This document shows, one piece after another, positions 50,874 to 58,258 of a stretch of 64,000 nt of DNA. Position 1 is the stretch's first letter, and each line of letters starts with the position of its first letter. This DNA is from Methanoculleus marisnigri JR1 (GTDB lineage Archaea; Halobacteriota; Methanomicrobia; Methanomicrobiales; Methanoculleaceae), in the NCBI RefSeq assembly GCF_000015825.1, contig NC_009051.1, positions 2,412,695 through 2,476,694 on the forward strand, read 5' to 3'. The notes below the pieces were generated by a model. The model saw nothing but the letters and a program-made list of their open reading frames with translations, did no database searches and had not been told where the DNA came from. Made by a program: the position numbers and the translations under genes.

Positions 50874-51266
50874 ATGCTAGAGAGAGCTGGCTACCTCCAG
50901 AACAGCAGGTGCGCCGCGGCCGACGAATGGGGGCGGCCCTGCCGGATCGTCGAGATCGCTCTCGACGGCAGGCGGTTCGGAGCGCGGGCCGGCGACCTCC
51001 AGCAGGCGCTCGGCGGCCGGTACCCGGCCCGGGTCAGGCTGCTTCGCGACGACTGGGGCCCGGTTCTCGGGGATACGGTCGGCCGCGCGGAGCGGTCGCG
51101 GACGGGCAAAGCGGTCGTCTTCGAGCTCGTCACCGGCGAGCGCTACACGGTGCCGGCCGCGGCGCTCCGGGCCGTCCTCGCCCGGGCTGCCGCCTTCGCC
51201 CCCGTCTCGGCAATCCTCCCCGCGGGCATCCCGGCCGCCCGGCAACAGGTTCTCGTCACCGGGTAG
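50874..51266 (+). CDS. Hypothetical protein
   Basis: A 130-residue soluble protein with SRCAAADEWGRPCRIVEIAL near the N-terminus, RVRLLRDDWGPVLGDTVGRA in the middle and a C-terminal Ala-rich region. I recognise no family. Expression is supported by the TATA box about 27 bases upstream. It ends 11 bases inside the convergent YigZ-like gene's 3' end. Confidence 0.6.
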   Translation: MLERAGYLQNSRCAAADEWGRPCRIVEIALDGRRFGARAGDLQQALGGRYPARVRLLRDDWGPVLGDTVGRAERSRTGKAVVFELVTGERYTVPAAALRAVLARAAAFAPVSAILPAGIPAARQQVLVTG

Positions 51267-51624
51267 TCCCTGCCTCGCGGATCGCCGCCTCCCCGGCGTC
51301 GCGAAACGCCCGTCCGACGTTCCCCGGACCGAGGAGGACTCCGCCGAAGATCCTCGAGACCACCAGCGCGTGGCTCTCAAGGCCGTGCTTGCGGAGCAGG
51401 GCGAGGAGGATCCTTCCCGGCCGGCCGACCTCGCCGTCGTTCCTGGACTCCTCCAGTGTTCCGCACCGGAGGGCGGCGCAGTGGTGGGCGGCCTTCCGGT
51501 AGGCCTCCCGGTGGCCGGCGAGAACCCGGGCGACGTCTTCCGATCCTTCGACCCGGTAGAGGTGAGCGTAGAACCGCGACCGCCGGACCTCGGTCGCGGC
51601 GGTGCCGAGGGGTTCTGCGGTCAC
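51256..51624 (-). CDS. YigZ/IMPACT-family protein
   Basis: A 122-residue protein matching the N-terminal UPF0029 domain: SRFYAHLYRVEGSEDV (about residues 16-31), YRKAAHHCAALRCG (about 42-55), NDGEVGRPGRILLALL (about 61-76) and ALVVSRIFGGVLLGPGNVGR (about 85-104), close to the family's NDDGEPxGTAGxP and VVRYFGGxLG motifs. It lacks the C-terminal ferredoxin-like domain of full-length YigZ. The family is linked to translation control or nucleotide handling. Its start overlaps the phosphatase stop by four bases. Confidence 0.82.
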   Translation of the reverse strand: MTAEPLGTAATEVRRSRFYAHLYRVEGSEDVARVLAGHREAYRKAAHHCAALRCGTLEESRNDGEVGRPGRILLALLRKHGLESHALVVSRIFGGVLLGPGNVGRAFRDAGEAAIREAGTTR

Positions 51625-52130
51625 GCCGCCACCCGCCTCCTTGCGTACTCGTCCCAGTGCGCCTCGAGAAAACCCCTGATCCCCCGGCCGGGTTTGTAGG
51701 GCGGGTATATCTTACGGAAGGCCTCCTCGGCGTCGGCAAACCTCTCCCTCGGCAGGACGTCGGTGTAGGCCGCAAGGTAAAGAAGCCCGATCGCCGCCGA
51801 CCGGGAGACGCCGAAACCGCAGTGGACCAGCACCTGCCGGCCCTCCGATAGGCACCGGTCGATGAAGGCGAGAGCGGCATCGACGGCTTCCTTCGGGACG
51901 TCGGCGGGATCCTTCGCATCGACCAGGTTGAGCATCAGCCGGTTCCCCCGCCGGGCGACCAGGTGCTCGGGGTGATCCGGCGGCACCGTGCCGAGCGGGG
52001 AGTAGGTGACTGCCAGGCAGTGGTAGGGGCTCCGGCAGGCGTGCACCACGCACCAGGTCTCGTGCGCCTCCACCGCGACCTCGTAGTCCTCCTGCGTCCC
52101 GATGTAGAGGTTCTGGTAGATCTCGATCAT
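51621..52130 (-). CDS. Dual-specificity protein phosphatase
   Basis: A 169-residue DSP-type protein phosphatase. IYQNLYIGTQEDYEVAVEAH at the start, VDAKDPADVPKEAVDAALAF with the general-acid Asp region and the P-loop VLVHCGFGVSRSAAIG (about residues 99-114), whose HCX5R core is intact. Such phosphatases remove phosphate from Ser/Thr/Tyr residues or other phosphoesters. It lies between the YigZ-like gene (four-base overlap) and the ROK kinase gene (9 bases upstream of its start), so the three are probably in one transcript. Confidence 0.87.
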   Translation of the reverse strand: MIEIYQNLYIGTQEDYEVAVEAHETWCVVHACRSPYHCLAVTYSPLGTVPPDHPEHLVARRGNRLMLNLVDAKDPADVPKEAVDAALAFIDRCLSEGRQVLVHCGFGVSRSAAIGLLYLAAYTDVLPRERFADAEEAFRKIYPPYKPGRGIRGFLEAHWDEYARRRVAA

Positions 52131-52139
52131 ATGCCCTCC

Positions 52140-53066
52140 TCACCGCGCCTCGAGCGCGTATGCCGCCGCCCCGAGAAGCGGCGCCTGCCCTGCGAGATCC
52201 GATACGACAAGCCGGGGAAGGGCGAGGTAGCGGTCGATGAACGGTTCCATCTGCCGGATCACGATATCTCCGTAGTACCGGGCGAGCGGTCCGTCGAAGA
52301 CGATCACCTCGGGGTTGTAGGCGACGATGACGCTGGAGACCCCCCGGGCGTTCATCTCCCCGAGCGCCTCCATGAAGGCGAGGGCGACCGGGTCCTCCGC
52401 CCTGGCCGCCGTAAAGATCGCCCGGGTTGAGGAGGGGTCGAAGGCCGCATCCCGGACGTCGGCCGCATCCCGCCACGCCGCGAAGAACCCGGGGATGTTC
52501 TTTGCAGAGGCGTAGGCCTCCCAGTGGCCGGCAAACCCGCACCCGCAGACGAGGTTGTAGCGGGTATCGACGGGGATATGCCCGATCTCCCCGGCGTTCC
52601 CGCTCATCCCGAGGAGCAGGCGGCCGTTCACCACCGCGCCCCCGCCGATGCCGGTCGAGAGGGTGATGTAGACGACGTTATCGGAGCCGCGGGCGGCGCC
52701 CGCCCATCGTTCGCCGAGGACGCCGGCCCGGGCGTCGTTGATCAGGGCGACCGGCAGCCCGAACCGCTCCCGGAGCGGTTCGACGATCTCCACGACCGGG
52801 AAGGCGATGTTTGGGGAGTCGACGACCCACCCACGGGCGGGGTCCAGCGGACCGGCCGACGCGACGCCGATGGCCGCGGCCTCCCGCCCCTGCGGCGACG
52901 CGAGGAGGGTTTCCACCCGGGCGGCGATCGCGGCGGTGATCACCTCCCCGGATGCTCCTGCAGTCGGCGTCGGGACGGCGTCGTGGGCGAGCAGGGTCGC
53001 GTCGGAGCCTACCAGGGCGGCGCGGAGGTTGGTTCCGCCGAGGTCAACGGCAATCACGGTCGTCAT
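52140..53066 (-). CDS. ROK family sugar kinase (glucokinase-like)
   Basis: A 308-residue ROK kinase. The ATP-binding loop DLGGTNLRAALV (about residues 8-19), VLGERWAGAARGSDNVVYIT (about 116-135), GIGGGAVVNGRLLLG and the metal/catalytic region EIGHIPVDTRYNLVCGCGFAGHWE (split as EIGHIPVDTRY and CGCGFAGHWEAY, about 159-185) are visible. The Cys cluster is a variant of the usual CxCGxxGC ROK zinc motif. It likely phosphorylates glucose or another hexose. ATG 53066 is favoured by GGAGTGA upstream. Confidence 0.87.
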   Translation of the reverse strand: MTTVIAVDLGGTNLRAALVGSDATLLAHDAVPTPTAGASGEVITAAIAARVETLLASPQGREAAAIGVASAGPLDPARGWVVDSPNIAFPVVEIVEPLRERFGLPVALINDARAGVLGERWAGAARGSDNVVYITLSTGIGGGAVVNGRLLLGMSGNAGEIGHIPVDTRYNLVCGCGFAGHWEAYASAKNIPGFFAAWRDAADVRDAAFDPSSTRAIFTAARAEDPVALAFMEALGEMNARGVSSVIVAYNPEVIVFDGPLARYYGDIVIRQMEPFIDRYLALPRLVVSDLAGQAPLLGAAAYALEAR

Positions 53067-53186
53067 ATGGGTCACTCCTCTGGACAGCAGGTGCTTCTCT
53101 TCTCGGATTACGCGAACCACCGGGATAAACCTTGCTTCCGGCCGGGCCGGCGGATCCGGGAGAGAGACCGCGGCTACAAAAGTAAG

Positions 53187-53194
53187 GTATATCT
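53187..53194 (+). promoter_or_regulatory. TATA box of the feo operon
   Basis: GTATATCT, just downstream of an AAGTAAG stretch, predicts initiation near 53213-53218, within the palindrome that follows. Confidence 0.6.
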
Positions 53195-53210
53195 ACTTCC
53201 CACACCAAGA

Positions 53211-53226
53211 TTTAGGTATACCTAAA
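53211..53226. promoter_or_regulatory. Perfect 16-bp palindromic operator, DtxR/MntR-type, at the feoA start
   Basis: TTTAGGTATACCTAAA equals its own reverse complement and ends one base before ATG 53228. The sequence and size match operators used by DtxR-family metal regulators in archaea and bacteria (TTAGG-centred). The predicted transcription start lies within it, so a bound repressor would block initiation. A degenerate second copy, GTAAGGTATATCTACT (53182-53197), overlaps the TATA box. The regulator is probably the DtxR-like protein at the end of the operon. Confidence 0.8.
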
Positions 53227-53227
53227 A

Positions 53228-53470
53228 ATGATCACCATGGAGAAGACGCTGCTTGAACTGGAACCGGGCATGCAGGGAGCCATCGCCCGATTTATCGGGA
53301 ATCCGGGCTTTATCCGGAAACTCAGAACCATCGGAATCAGGGAAGGCAAGAACCTCACTGTCGTCACCCGTCACCCCCTCGGCGGTCCGGTGGTGATCGA
53401 AGTGGATGGCCGGGAAGTGACGCTCGGCCGCGGAATGGCCGTAAGGGTCGTCGTGGACGTTGCCGCATGA
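53228..53470 (+). CDS. feoA: Ferrous iron transport protein A
   Basis: An 80-residue SH3-like protein, typical FeoA size. LELEPGMQGAIARFIGNPGF, KLRTIGIREGKNLTVVTRHP and the end VTLGRGMAVRVVV follow the usual FeoA layout. FeoA is thought to assist FeoB at the membrane's inner face. The start is ATG 53228; ATG 53237 is possible. The gene overlaps the start of feoB by four bases. It is the first gene of the iron operon, under the palindromic operator. Confidence 0.9.
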   Translation: MITMEKTLLELEPGMQGAIARFIGNPGFIRKLRTIGIREGKNLTVVTRHPLGGPVVIEVDGREVTLGRGMAVRVVVDVAA

Positions 53471-55182
53471 AGACCGTCGTCCTGATGGGCAACCCGAACG
53501 TCGGGAAGAGCGGGATCTTCTCGCGGCTGACCGGCACCCGGGTCATCACCTCGAACTACGCCGGGACCACCGTCGACGTCTCCCGCGGGAAGATGCATCT
53601 TCCGGACGGCCCCGCCGCGGTGATCGACGCGCCCGGCACCTACTCCCTCACCCCCACGAACCCGGCCGAAGAGGTCGCCGCGGAGATCCTCGGAGAGGCC
53701 GACGTCGTCGTCAACGTCGTCGATGCGACCAACCTGGAGAGGAACCTCTACCTGACCCTCGAGACCCTGGAGCGCGGGGTCCCGGCGACCGTCGCGCTCA
53801 ACCTCTGGGACGAGGCCGGGCACCAGGGCATCACGATCGACGTCGCCGGGCTTGAAGCGCTCCTCGGGGTGCCGGTCGTCCCGACCGTGGGCCTTTCCGG
53901 GGAGGGGATCCGGGAACTCGTGGAACGGCTCGGCGAGGCACGCCCCTCGGCGACGATACGGCCCATGAGCGAGGAGGAGCGGTGGGTGGCGGTCGGCCGG
54001 ATCACCGGAGCGGTGCAGACGATCGCCCACCGGCACCACACCCTCGCCGACCGACTCAGCGAGGCGAGCATCCGGCCGACCACCGGCCTCTTCATAGCCC
54101 TCGCGGTCATCGCCGCCGCGTTCCTGGCGGTCAGGTGGATCGGCGAAGGGCTCATAGCGTACGTCTTCGAGCCGCTCTTCGACCTCTATACCCCGATCGT
54201 CATGAGGGCGAGCGACCTCCTCGGCCCCGGGATCCTGCACGAGATCCTGATCGGGCACCTCATCGACGGCGAGATCGATTACGTCCAGTCGATGGGGCTC
54301 CTGACGACGGGGCTGTACGTTCCGTTCGCCATGATCCTCCCCTACATCGTGGCGTTCTACCTCGTCCTCTCGATCCTCGAGGATACCGGTTACCTCCCCA
54401 GGCTCGCGACGCTGGCCGACACCTTCTTCCACCGGCTCGGGATGCACGGCTACGGCATCATCCCGGTCTTCCTCGGGTTCGGGTGCAACGTGCCGGGGGC
54501 GCTCGCCACCCGGGTGCTGGAGACGAAGAAGCAGCGGTTCATCGCCGCCACCCTCATGTCGCTTGCGATCCCGTGCATGGCGCAGATCGCGATGGTCTTC
54601 GGGGTTCTCGGGCCGTTCGGCCTCCAGTACGTGGTGATGGTCTTTGTGACCCTCGCGCTCGTCTACGTCGTTGCGGGCCTGATCCTGAACCGGGTCGTGC
54701 CGGGCGAGTGCCCGGAGATATTTTTAGAGATCCCGCCCTACCGGGCGCCGGATCTGCGGGCGACCGTCACGAAGACCTGGATGCGGGTTCGGGGCTTCAT
54801 CGGGGAGGCGATCCCCTACCTCTTCCTCGGTATCCTGCTCGTCAACCTGCTCTATTCGGTCGGGTTCCTCGACCTGCTCGCGGCCGCCTTCGCCCCGGTG
54901 ATGGAGGCCTGGCTCGGTCTCCCTGCCGGAGCGGCCGTCGCGCTCCTGGTCGGGTTCCTCAGAAAGGATCTCGCGGTGGGGATGCTGGTGCCGCTCGGGA
55001 TGAGCCCGGAGCAGCTCGTGATCGCGGTGACGATGCTCACGATCTACTTCCCGTGCGTGGCGACGTTCGTGGTGCTCCTCCGTGAACTCGGGGCGCGGGG
55101 GATGCTCGCCGCCGCAGGCGTGATGGTGACGACAGCCCTCCTCGTCGGGGGCGCGCTGCGGATGATCCTGATCGGGTTTTAA
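53467..55182 (+). CDS. feoB: Ferrous iron transport protein B
   Basis: A 571-residue transporter. The N-terminal GTPase domain has G1 GNPNVGKS (about residues 8-15), G2 region NYAGTT (about 30-35), G3 DAPGTYSL (about 54-61) and G4 NLWD (about 112-115, where many FeoB have NMxD). The C-terminal part has the two Gate motifs with ILPYIVAFYLVLSILEDTGY and FLGFGCNVPGALATR. The protein is shorter than the usual 650-770 residues, as in many archaeal FeoB, because the N-terminal and spacer regions are compact. It moves Fe2+ into the cell, powered or gated by GTP. Confidence 0.92.
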   Translation: MKTVVLMGNPNVGKSGIFSRLTGTRVITSNYAGTTVDVSRGKMHLPDGPAAVIDAPGTYSLTPTNPAEEVAAEILGEADVVVNVVDATNLERNLYLTLETLERGVPATVALNLWDEAGHQGITIDVAGLEALLGVPVVPTVGLSGEGIRELVERLGEARPSATIRPMSEEERWVAVGRITGAVQTIAHRHHTLADRLSEASIRPTTGLFIALAVIAAAFLAVRWIGEGLIAYVFEPLFDLYTPIVMRASDLLGPGILHEILIGHLIDGEIDYVQSMGLLTTGLYVPFAMILPYIVAFYLVLSILEDTGYLPRLATLADTFFHRLGMHGYGIIPVFLGFGCNVPGALATRVLETKKQRFIAATLMSLAIPCMAQIAMVFGVLGPFGLQYVVMVFVTLALVYVVAGLILNRVVPGECPEIFLEIPPYRAPDLRATVTKTWMRVRGFIGEAIPYLFLGILLVNLLYSVGFLDLLAAAFAPVMEAWLGLPAGAAVALLVGFLRKDLAVGMLVPLGMSPEQLVIAVTMLTIYFPCVATFVVLLRELGARGMLAAAGVMVTTALLVGGALRMILIGF

Positions 55183-55195
55183 GGAGGAAGGAGAG

Positions 55196-55618
55196 ATGCG
55201 GAGGAAGACGACGGAAGAGTACATCGAGATCATATGCCTGCTCGAGAGACAGGAGGGGCGGGCGCAGACCGGCAGGATCGCGGAAGCGATCGACGTCAAA
55301 CCGCCATCGGTCACGGAGATGCTCCGGAAACTAGAGCAGGAGGGGCTCATCGTATACGAGTCCTACGCGGGCGCGACGCTGACCCCGGCAGGGGAAGAGA
55401 TGGCCCGCGATCTCCAGAGAAGGCACAGGACGTTTGCGGATCTGCTGGAGCTCCTGGGGGTCGAGGGAGAGACCGCGGAGACGGACGCCTGCCAGTTCGA
55501 GCATCACGTGAGCCCGGAGACGCTCGAGCGCCTCCGGCTCTTTCTCGAGTTCCTGAGCGAGAGCCCGGACGGCCAGCGGTGCCTCGCGGCGTTCGAGGAG
55601 TTCCAGAGACACGAATAG
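55196..55618 (+). CDS. DtxR family metal-dependent regulator
   Basis: A 140-residue protein with an N-terminal winged HTH (TTEEYIEIICLLERQEGRAQ and VKPPSVTEMLRKLEQEGLIV, about residues 5-55) and a dimerisation/metal-binding region (about 60-135) with Glu, His and Cys residues, such as DACQFEHHVSPE. It has no C-terminal SH3 domain, as in the short MntR/IdeR-like group. Start ATG 55196 is 13 bases after feoB and preceded by GGAGGAAGG. It would sense Fe2+ or Mn2+ and repress the operon through the palindrome at 53211. Confidence 0.9.
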   Translation: MRRKTTEEYIEIICLLERQEGRAQTGRIAEAIDVKPPSVTEMLRKLEQEGLIVYESYAGATLTPAGEEMARDLQRRHRTFADLLELLGVEGETAETDACQFEHHVSPETLERLRLFLEFLSESPDGQRCLAAFEEFQRHE

Positions 55619-55633
55619 TGAGACAGGTTCGCG

Positions 55634-55873
55634 TCAGACGTCCTCCCCCACCATCATGCAGGGAAACTTCTCCCGCGGGTACCTGCCTTCGATGGACTCG
55701 CGGACGAACCGCTCCCTCGACGGGGCTGCAAGGAGACCGTCGTAGACCTCTTTTGGAACGCCGGCGTAACGGTAGGCACCGGCGTTCTCGCAGATGACGA
55801 GGAGTGCTTTTGTCGTCGGGTCGTAACCGACGGAACGCACGGCGCCGGAGCGTCCGGCTGACTGTCGGAACAT
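55634..55873 (-). CDS. KTSC domain protein 1
   Basis: A 79-residue protein with a KTSC domain: VRSVGYDPTTKALLVICENA, YRYAGVPKEVYDGLLAAPSR and FVRESIEGRYPREKF. The domain occurs alone or at the C-terminus of lysyl-tRNA synthetase-like proteins and is of unknown function. A second such gene lies 45 bases upstream on the same strand (55919-56131), and the two may be in one transcript. They share the SIGYDP/SVGYDP, VP and Y..F landmarks, so they are paralogues. Confidence 0.8.
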   Translation of the reverse strand: MFRQSAGRSGAVRSVGYDPTTKALLVICENAGAYRYAGVPKEVYDGLLAAPSRERFVRESIEGRYPREKFPCMMVGEDV

Positions 55874-55918
55874 GCGGGCAGATTGTGGCGGGCGGAGATG
55901 ATAGCGGTTACGGGGGGT

Positions 55919-56131
55919 TCACCGGACCTTCTCGTAGGAGTAGCGCAGCCGGATGAAGTCGCCGAAATACCGCCCCTTCGACCGGGCCGCGAGCATTCCT
56001 TCGTAGACGTCGGGCGGCACGCCGACATAGTGGTAGACCCCGCCGCTATGGAACTCGACCTCCAGAACCTCGTCTTCCGGGTCGTAGCCGATCGACTTGA
56101 TACTGGTAGACTCGACGAGCTGGCGCTGCAT
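55919..56131 (-). CDS. KTSC domain protein 2
   Basis: A 70-residue KTSC domain protein: STSIKSIGYDPEDEVLEVEF at the start, VYHYVGVPPDVYEGMLAARS and YFGDFIRLRYSYEKV. The domain is complete, the canonical shape being S.I..igYd...L.V.F..G..Y.Y..VP..vy..l..a.S.G.yf...I. It is the better match of the pair. Function unknown. It lies upstream of the first KTSC gene on the same strand. Confidence 0.85.
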   Translation of the reverse strand: MQRQLVESTSIKSIGYDPEDEVLEVEFHSGGVYHYVGVPPDVYEGMLAARSKGRYFGDFIRLRYSYEKVR

Positions 56132-56199
56132 GGGCGGGAGTAAAGGGGGTTGTGGGCATAAGAGTTGCGGGGGGCATGCGCCGCGATCGGGCGGAGGGT

Positions 56200-56559
56200 C
56201 TATGCCGCCACGGTGAAGGCCGCGAACGCCGCGAGCGCGAGAAGGGTGAAAAACACGAGCACCCCGACCATCCAGACCGCCATGAAGAGAACGACCGAGG
56301 CGAAGCGCATCTCGCGGAACGGGACGACGCCGGCGTTCATCCGGCGGGCAGTCGCCCGGGCGTCGTAGATCCCGAATATCCAGACGACCACCCCGGGGAT
56401 GAGCATCACGAGAAGCCCCGCGAGCACCCCAAAAAGCACCAGGATACCCTTGCCGGTCTCTCCGTTATAGACCTGTCCGAGCCCCGGGAAGAGGAGGGAG
56501 AGACCTGCCGCAAAGACCGGGTTCTTCTCCTCCCGCACCGGGTCATCCCCTTCCGTCAT
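56200..56559 (-). CDS. TM2-like small membrane protein
   Basis: A 119-residue protein with two or three membrane helices. KNPVFAAGLSLLFPGLGQVY (about residues 11-30) followed by NGETGKGILVLFG resembles the TM2 domain start (FPGLGxxYxGxxxxG), then IFGIYDARATARRMN and a C-terminal helix. The start ATG 56559 is preferred over an in-frame upstream start at 56703. Role unknown. Confidence 0.72.
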   Translation of the reverse strand: MTEGDDPVREEKNPVFAAGLSLLFPGLGQVYNGETGKGILVLFGVLAGLLVMLIPGVVVWIFGIYDARATARRMNAGVVPFREMRFASVVLFMAVWMVGVLVFFTLLALAAFAAFTVAA

Positions 56560-56669
56560 GGTTGTACTTACCGTGCTCGCCGGGAAAAGAAGGAGGTTTC
56601 GGCTCGTCCGCCTCACGCCTCCGTCAGGCTCATAACTTCGCGAAGCTATCCCCCTCCGGGGAGACCCAC

Positions 56670-56954
56670 ATGGCACGAAGAGACGTAACATCGGAAGAAG
56701 CAAGGGCGATGGGCAAGCAGCTCGGCATCACCTGGGAGGAGTTCGACGTCGAACAGTTCCGGCGCGGTATGGTCGTGGAACTCGAGCACGGTCTCCGGGA
56801 CCCGGGGACGAACGTCACCGACGACGACCTCTTCCTGACGGCAAAGATAGCGCTTGCGCACTTAAACGAGTTTCCGGACTACTACGACCGGCTCGAGGAG
56901 ATGGAAGAAGAAGCGGAGGCCTACTGGGAGGAGCGAAAAGCGCAGGCACAATAA
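56670..56954 (+). CDS. DUF5661-like protein
   Basis: A 94-residue acidic protein, MARRDVTSEEARAMGKQLGI at the start, then ITWEEFDVEQFRRGMVVELE and HGLRDPGTNVTDDDLFLTAK, ending in a Glu-rich segment. It resembles the DUF5661 family of small proteins of unknown function, which carry a similar W..F....F..Gm..E.EHG motif. GGGGAG lies upstream of ATG 56670. The frame extends upstream without similarity. Confidence 0.75.
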   Translation: MARRDVTSEEARAMGKQLGITWEEFDVEQFRRGMVVELEHGLRDPGTNVTDDDLFLTAKIALAHLNEFPDYYDRLEEMEEEAEAYWEERKAQAQ

Positions 56955-57022
56955 CGCCTGACGATTGTGCCCGGCGGGAGCAATGCACAACAACTATTGC
57001 CTGCCCGCTGAAACGATAAACC

Positions 57023-57232
57023 ATGGATCGGAGTTCGAGGGAGAACTGGATCAGGATCCGGCAACGTCGGGCCATCGACGGAAGGGAATACTACGCCGAC
57101 CGGCTCTACGAGACCCAGCAGGCTGCAACGGCGCACGCCCAGCAACTGGAGCGGCGGGGAGATGACGTACTCGTACTCGGGACCGCCACCGAGGGCGGGC
57201 ACCGGGGCTACGCCGTCTTTGTCGAGAGATAA
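57023..57232 (+). CDS. Small hypothetical protein
   Basis: A 69-residue charged protein: MDRSSRENWIRIRQRRAIDG, AATAHAQQLERRGDDVLVLG and a C-terminal HRGYAVFVER. It may be a small alpha/beta domain like those of methanogen hypothetical proteins, but I recognise no family. Codon use is like its neighbours. It follows the DUF5661-like gene on the same strand after 68 bases. Confidence 0.55.
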   Translation: MDRSSRENWIRIRQRRAIDGREYYADRLYETQQAATAHAQQLERRGDDVLVLGTATEGGHRGYAVFVER

Positions 57233-57381
57233 GACCTCAAACAGCCGACCGGCTCTCCGGTGAAAACGGTCATTCCAAACAGGCGGGGCGACAACAGAGT
57301 GGGGGGCGAACCCCGTCCACATTCCCCATTACTCCATCACCGGGAGGGGTAATATAATCCCCGTACCGCAGGAGCTCGTGG

Positions 57382-57401
57382 ATTGAACCTCCCGGTTCAA
57401 T
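57382..57401. other. Perfect hairpin overlapping the end of the GNAT gene
   Basis: ATTGAACC-TCCC-GGTTCAAT has an 8-bp stem and overlaps the stop codon of the acetyltransferase gene (minus strand). It could mark transcript ends. A second inverted sequence, GGGG-TAATATAAT-CCCC (57346-57362), lies a few bases away. Confidence 0.4.
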
Positions 57402-57978
57402 GCTCCGGGGATCCCCGGGTTGGCGGATCATTACACCGCTCCCGCCAATCGTCGCGGAGAATCCCCCAGACCTCGACGTCCTCAAAGACCCCCCACTTCC
57501 TCGCGTGCTCCCGAAGGTGCGCCTCGTGCACCATCCCGCACTTCTCCATCACCCGGCCGGATGCGGGGTTGCGGGAGAAGTGCATGGCATGGATCCGGTG
57601 CAGCCCGAGGACACAGAACCCGTACTCGATCACCGCACGGACGGCTTCGGTGGCATACCCTTTGCCCCAGCAGGACTTCGCAACCCAGAACCCGAGTTCG
57701 CCGCGGGCATGAGCGGTCTCGATCCGAAGACGGGCACCGCCGATGAGCACTTCGTCCCGGGCAAGGGTGACGGCGAAAGCCGCGGCCTCGCCGCGTTCGG
57801 TGCCTTCGCGAAGGGAGGCGATCCAGAGCTCGGCAAGGCCGTCCGGATACGGGTAGGGGAGAAGGGTCGTCGCGGAGACGGCGTAGTCCCCGCAGAGCCG
57901 CTGCACGGCGCAGGCATCTGCCAGGGTATACGGCCGCAGGAGCAGGCGGTCGGTTATGAGGACGGGGGGCTGATCCAT
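57397..57978 (-). CDS. GNAT family N-acetyltransferase (RimJ/RimL-like)
   Basis: A 193-residue acetyltransferase. ITDRLLLRPYTLADACAVQR near the start, GELGFWVAKSCWGKGYATEA (about residues 92-111, the acetyl-CoA-binding part), VIEYGFCVLGLHRIHAMHFS and the conserved NPASGRVMEKCGM match RimJ/RimL-type enzymes that acetylate N-terminal or amino groups. The start is ATG 57978, seven bases after GGAGG; ATG 57984 is the alternative. A TATA-like ACTTATATCC lies about 30 bases upstream on the minus strand. Confidence 0.9.
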   Translation of the reverse strand: MDQPPVLITDRLLLRPYTLADACAVQRLCGDYAVSATTLLPYPYPDGLAELWIASLREGTERGEAAAFAVTLARDEVLIGGARLRIETAHARGELGFWVAKSCWGKGYATEAVRAVIEYGFCVLGLHRIHAMHFSRNPASGRVMEKCGMVHEAHLREHARKWGVFEDVEVWGILRDDWRERCNDPPTRGSPEH

Positions 57979-58225
57979 GGACATACCTCCATGGCGCCGA
58001 TTGGATATAAGTCCTGCCGCACCGCGTCCAGACCTCCGGGGAGGGGGGAGGTAGAGAACCGGCAGGAGCCGTCCCGCGATTTTTGGATCCGTACGGACCC
58101 TGCCGTGTTTATATCTTGAGGTTCCATCCGCTCCTTTTACGCGGAGTTCCGGGAATTGTCGGACCCCGGAAGAGTCCGTTTTCGATAAGAATATCTAATA
58201 TACTTCCTATTTGCAAACCAGCAAC

Positions 58226-58237
58226 CTTTATTAATTT
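58226..58237 (+). promoter_or_regulatory. TATA box of the GAPDH gene
   Basis: CTTTATTAATTT in a locally AT-rich stretch lies about 27 bases before ATG 58259. No ribosome binding site precedes the ATG, so the transcript is likely leaderless. Confidence 0.6.
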
Positions 58238-58258
58238 TTGTTCTGTATTCCATCTTGC

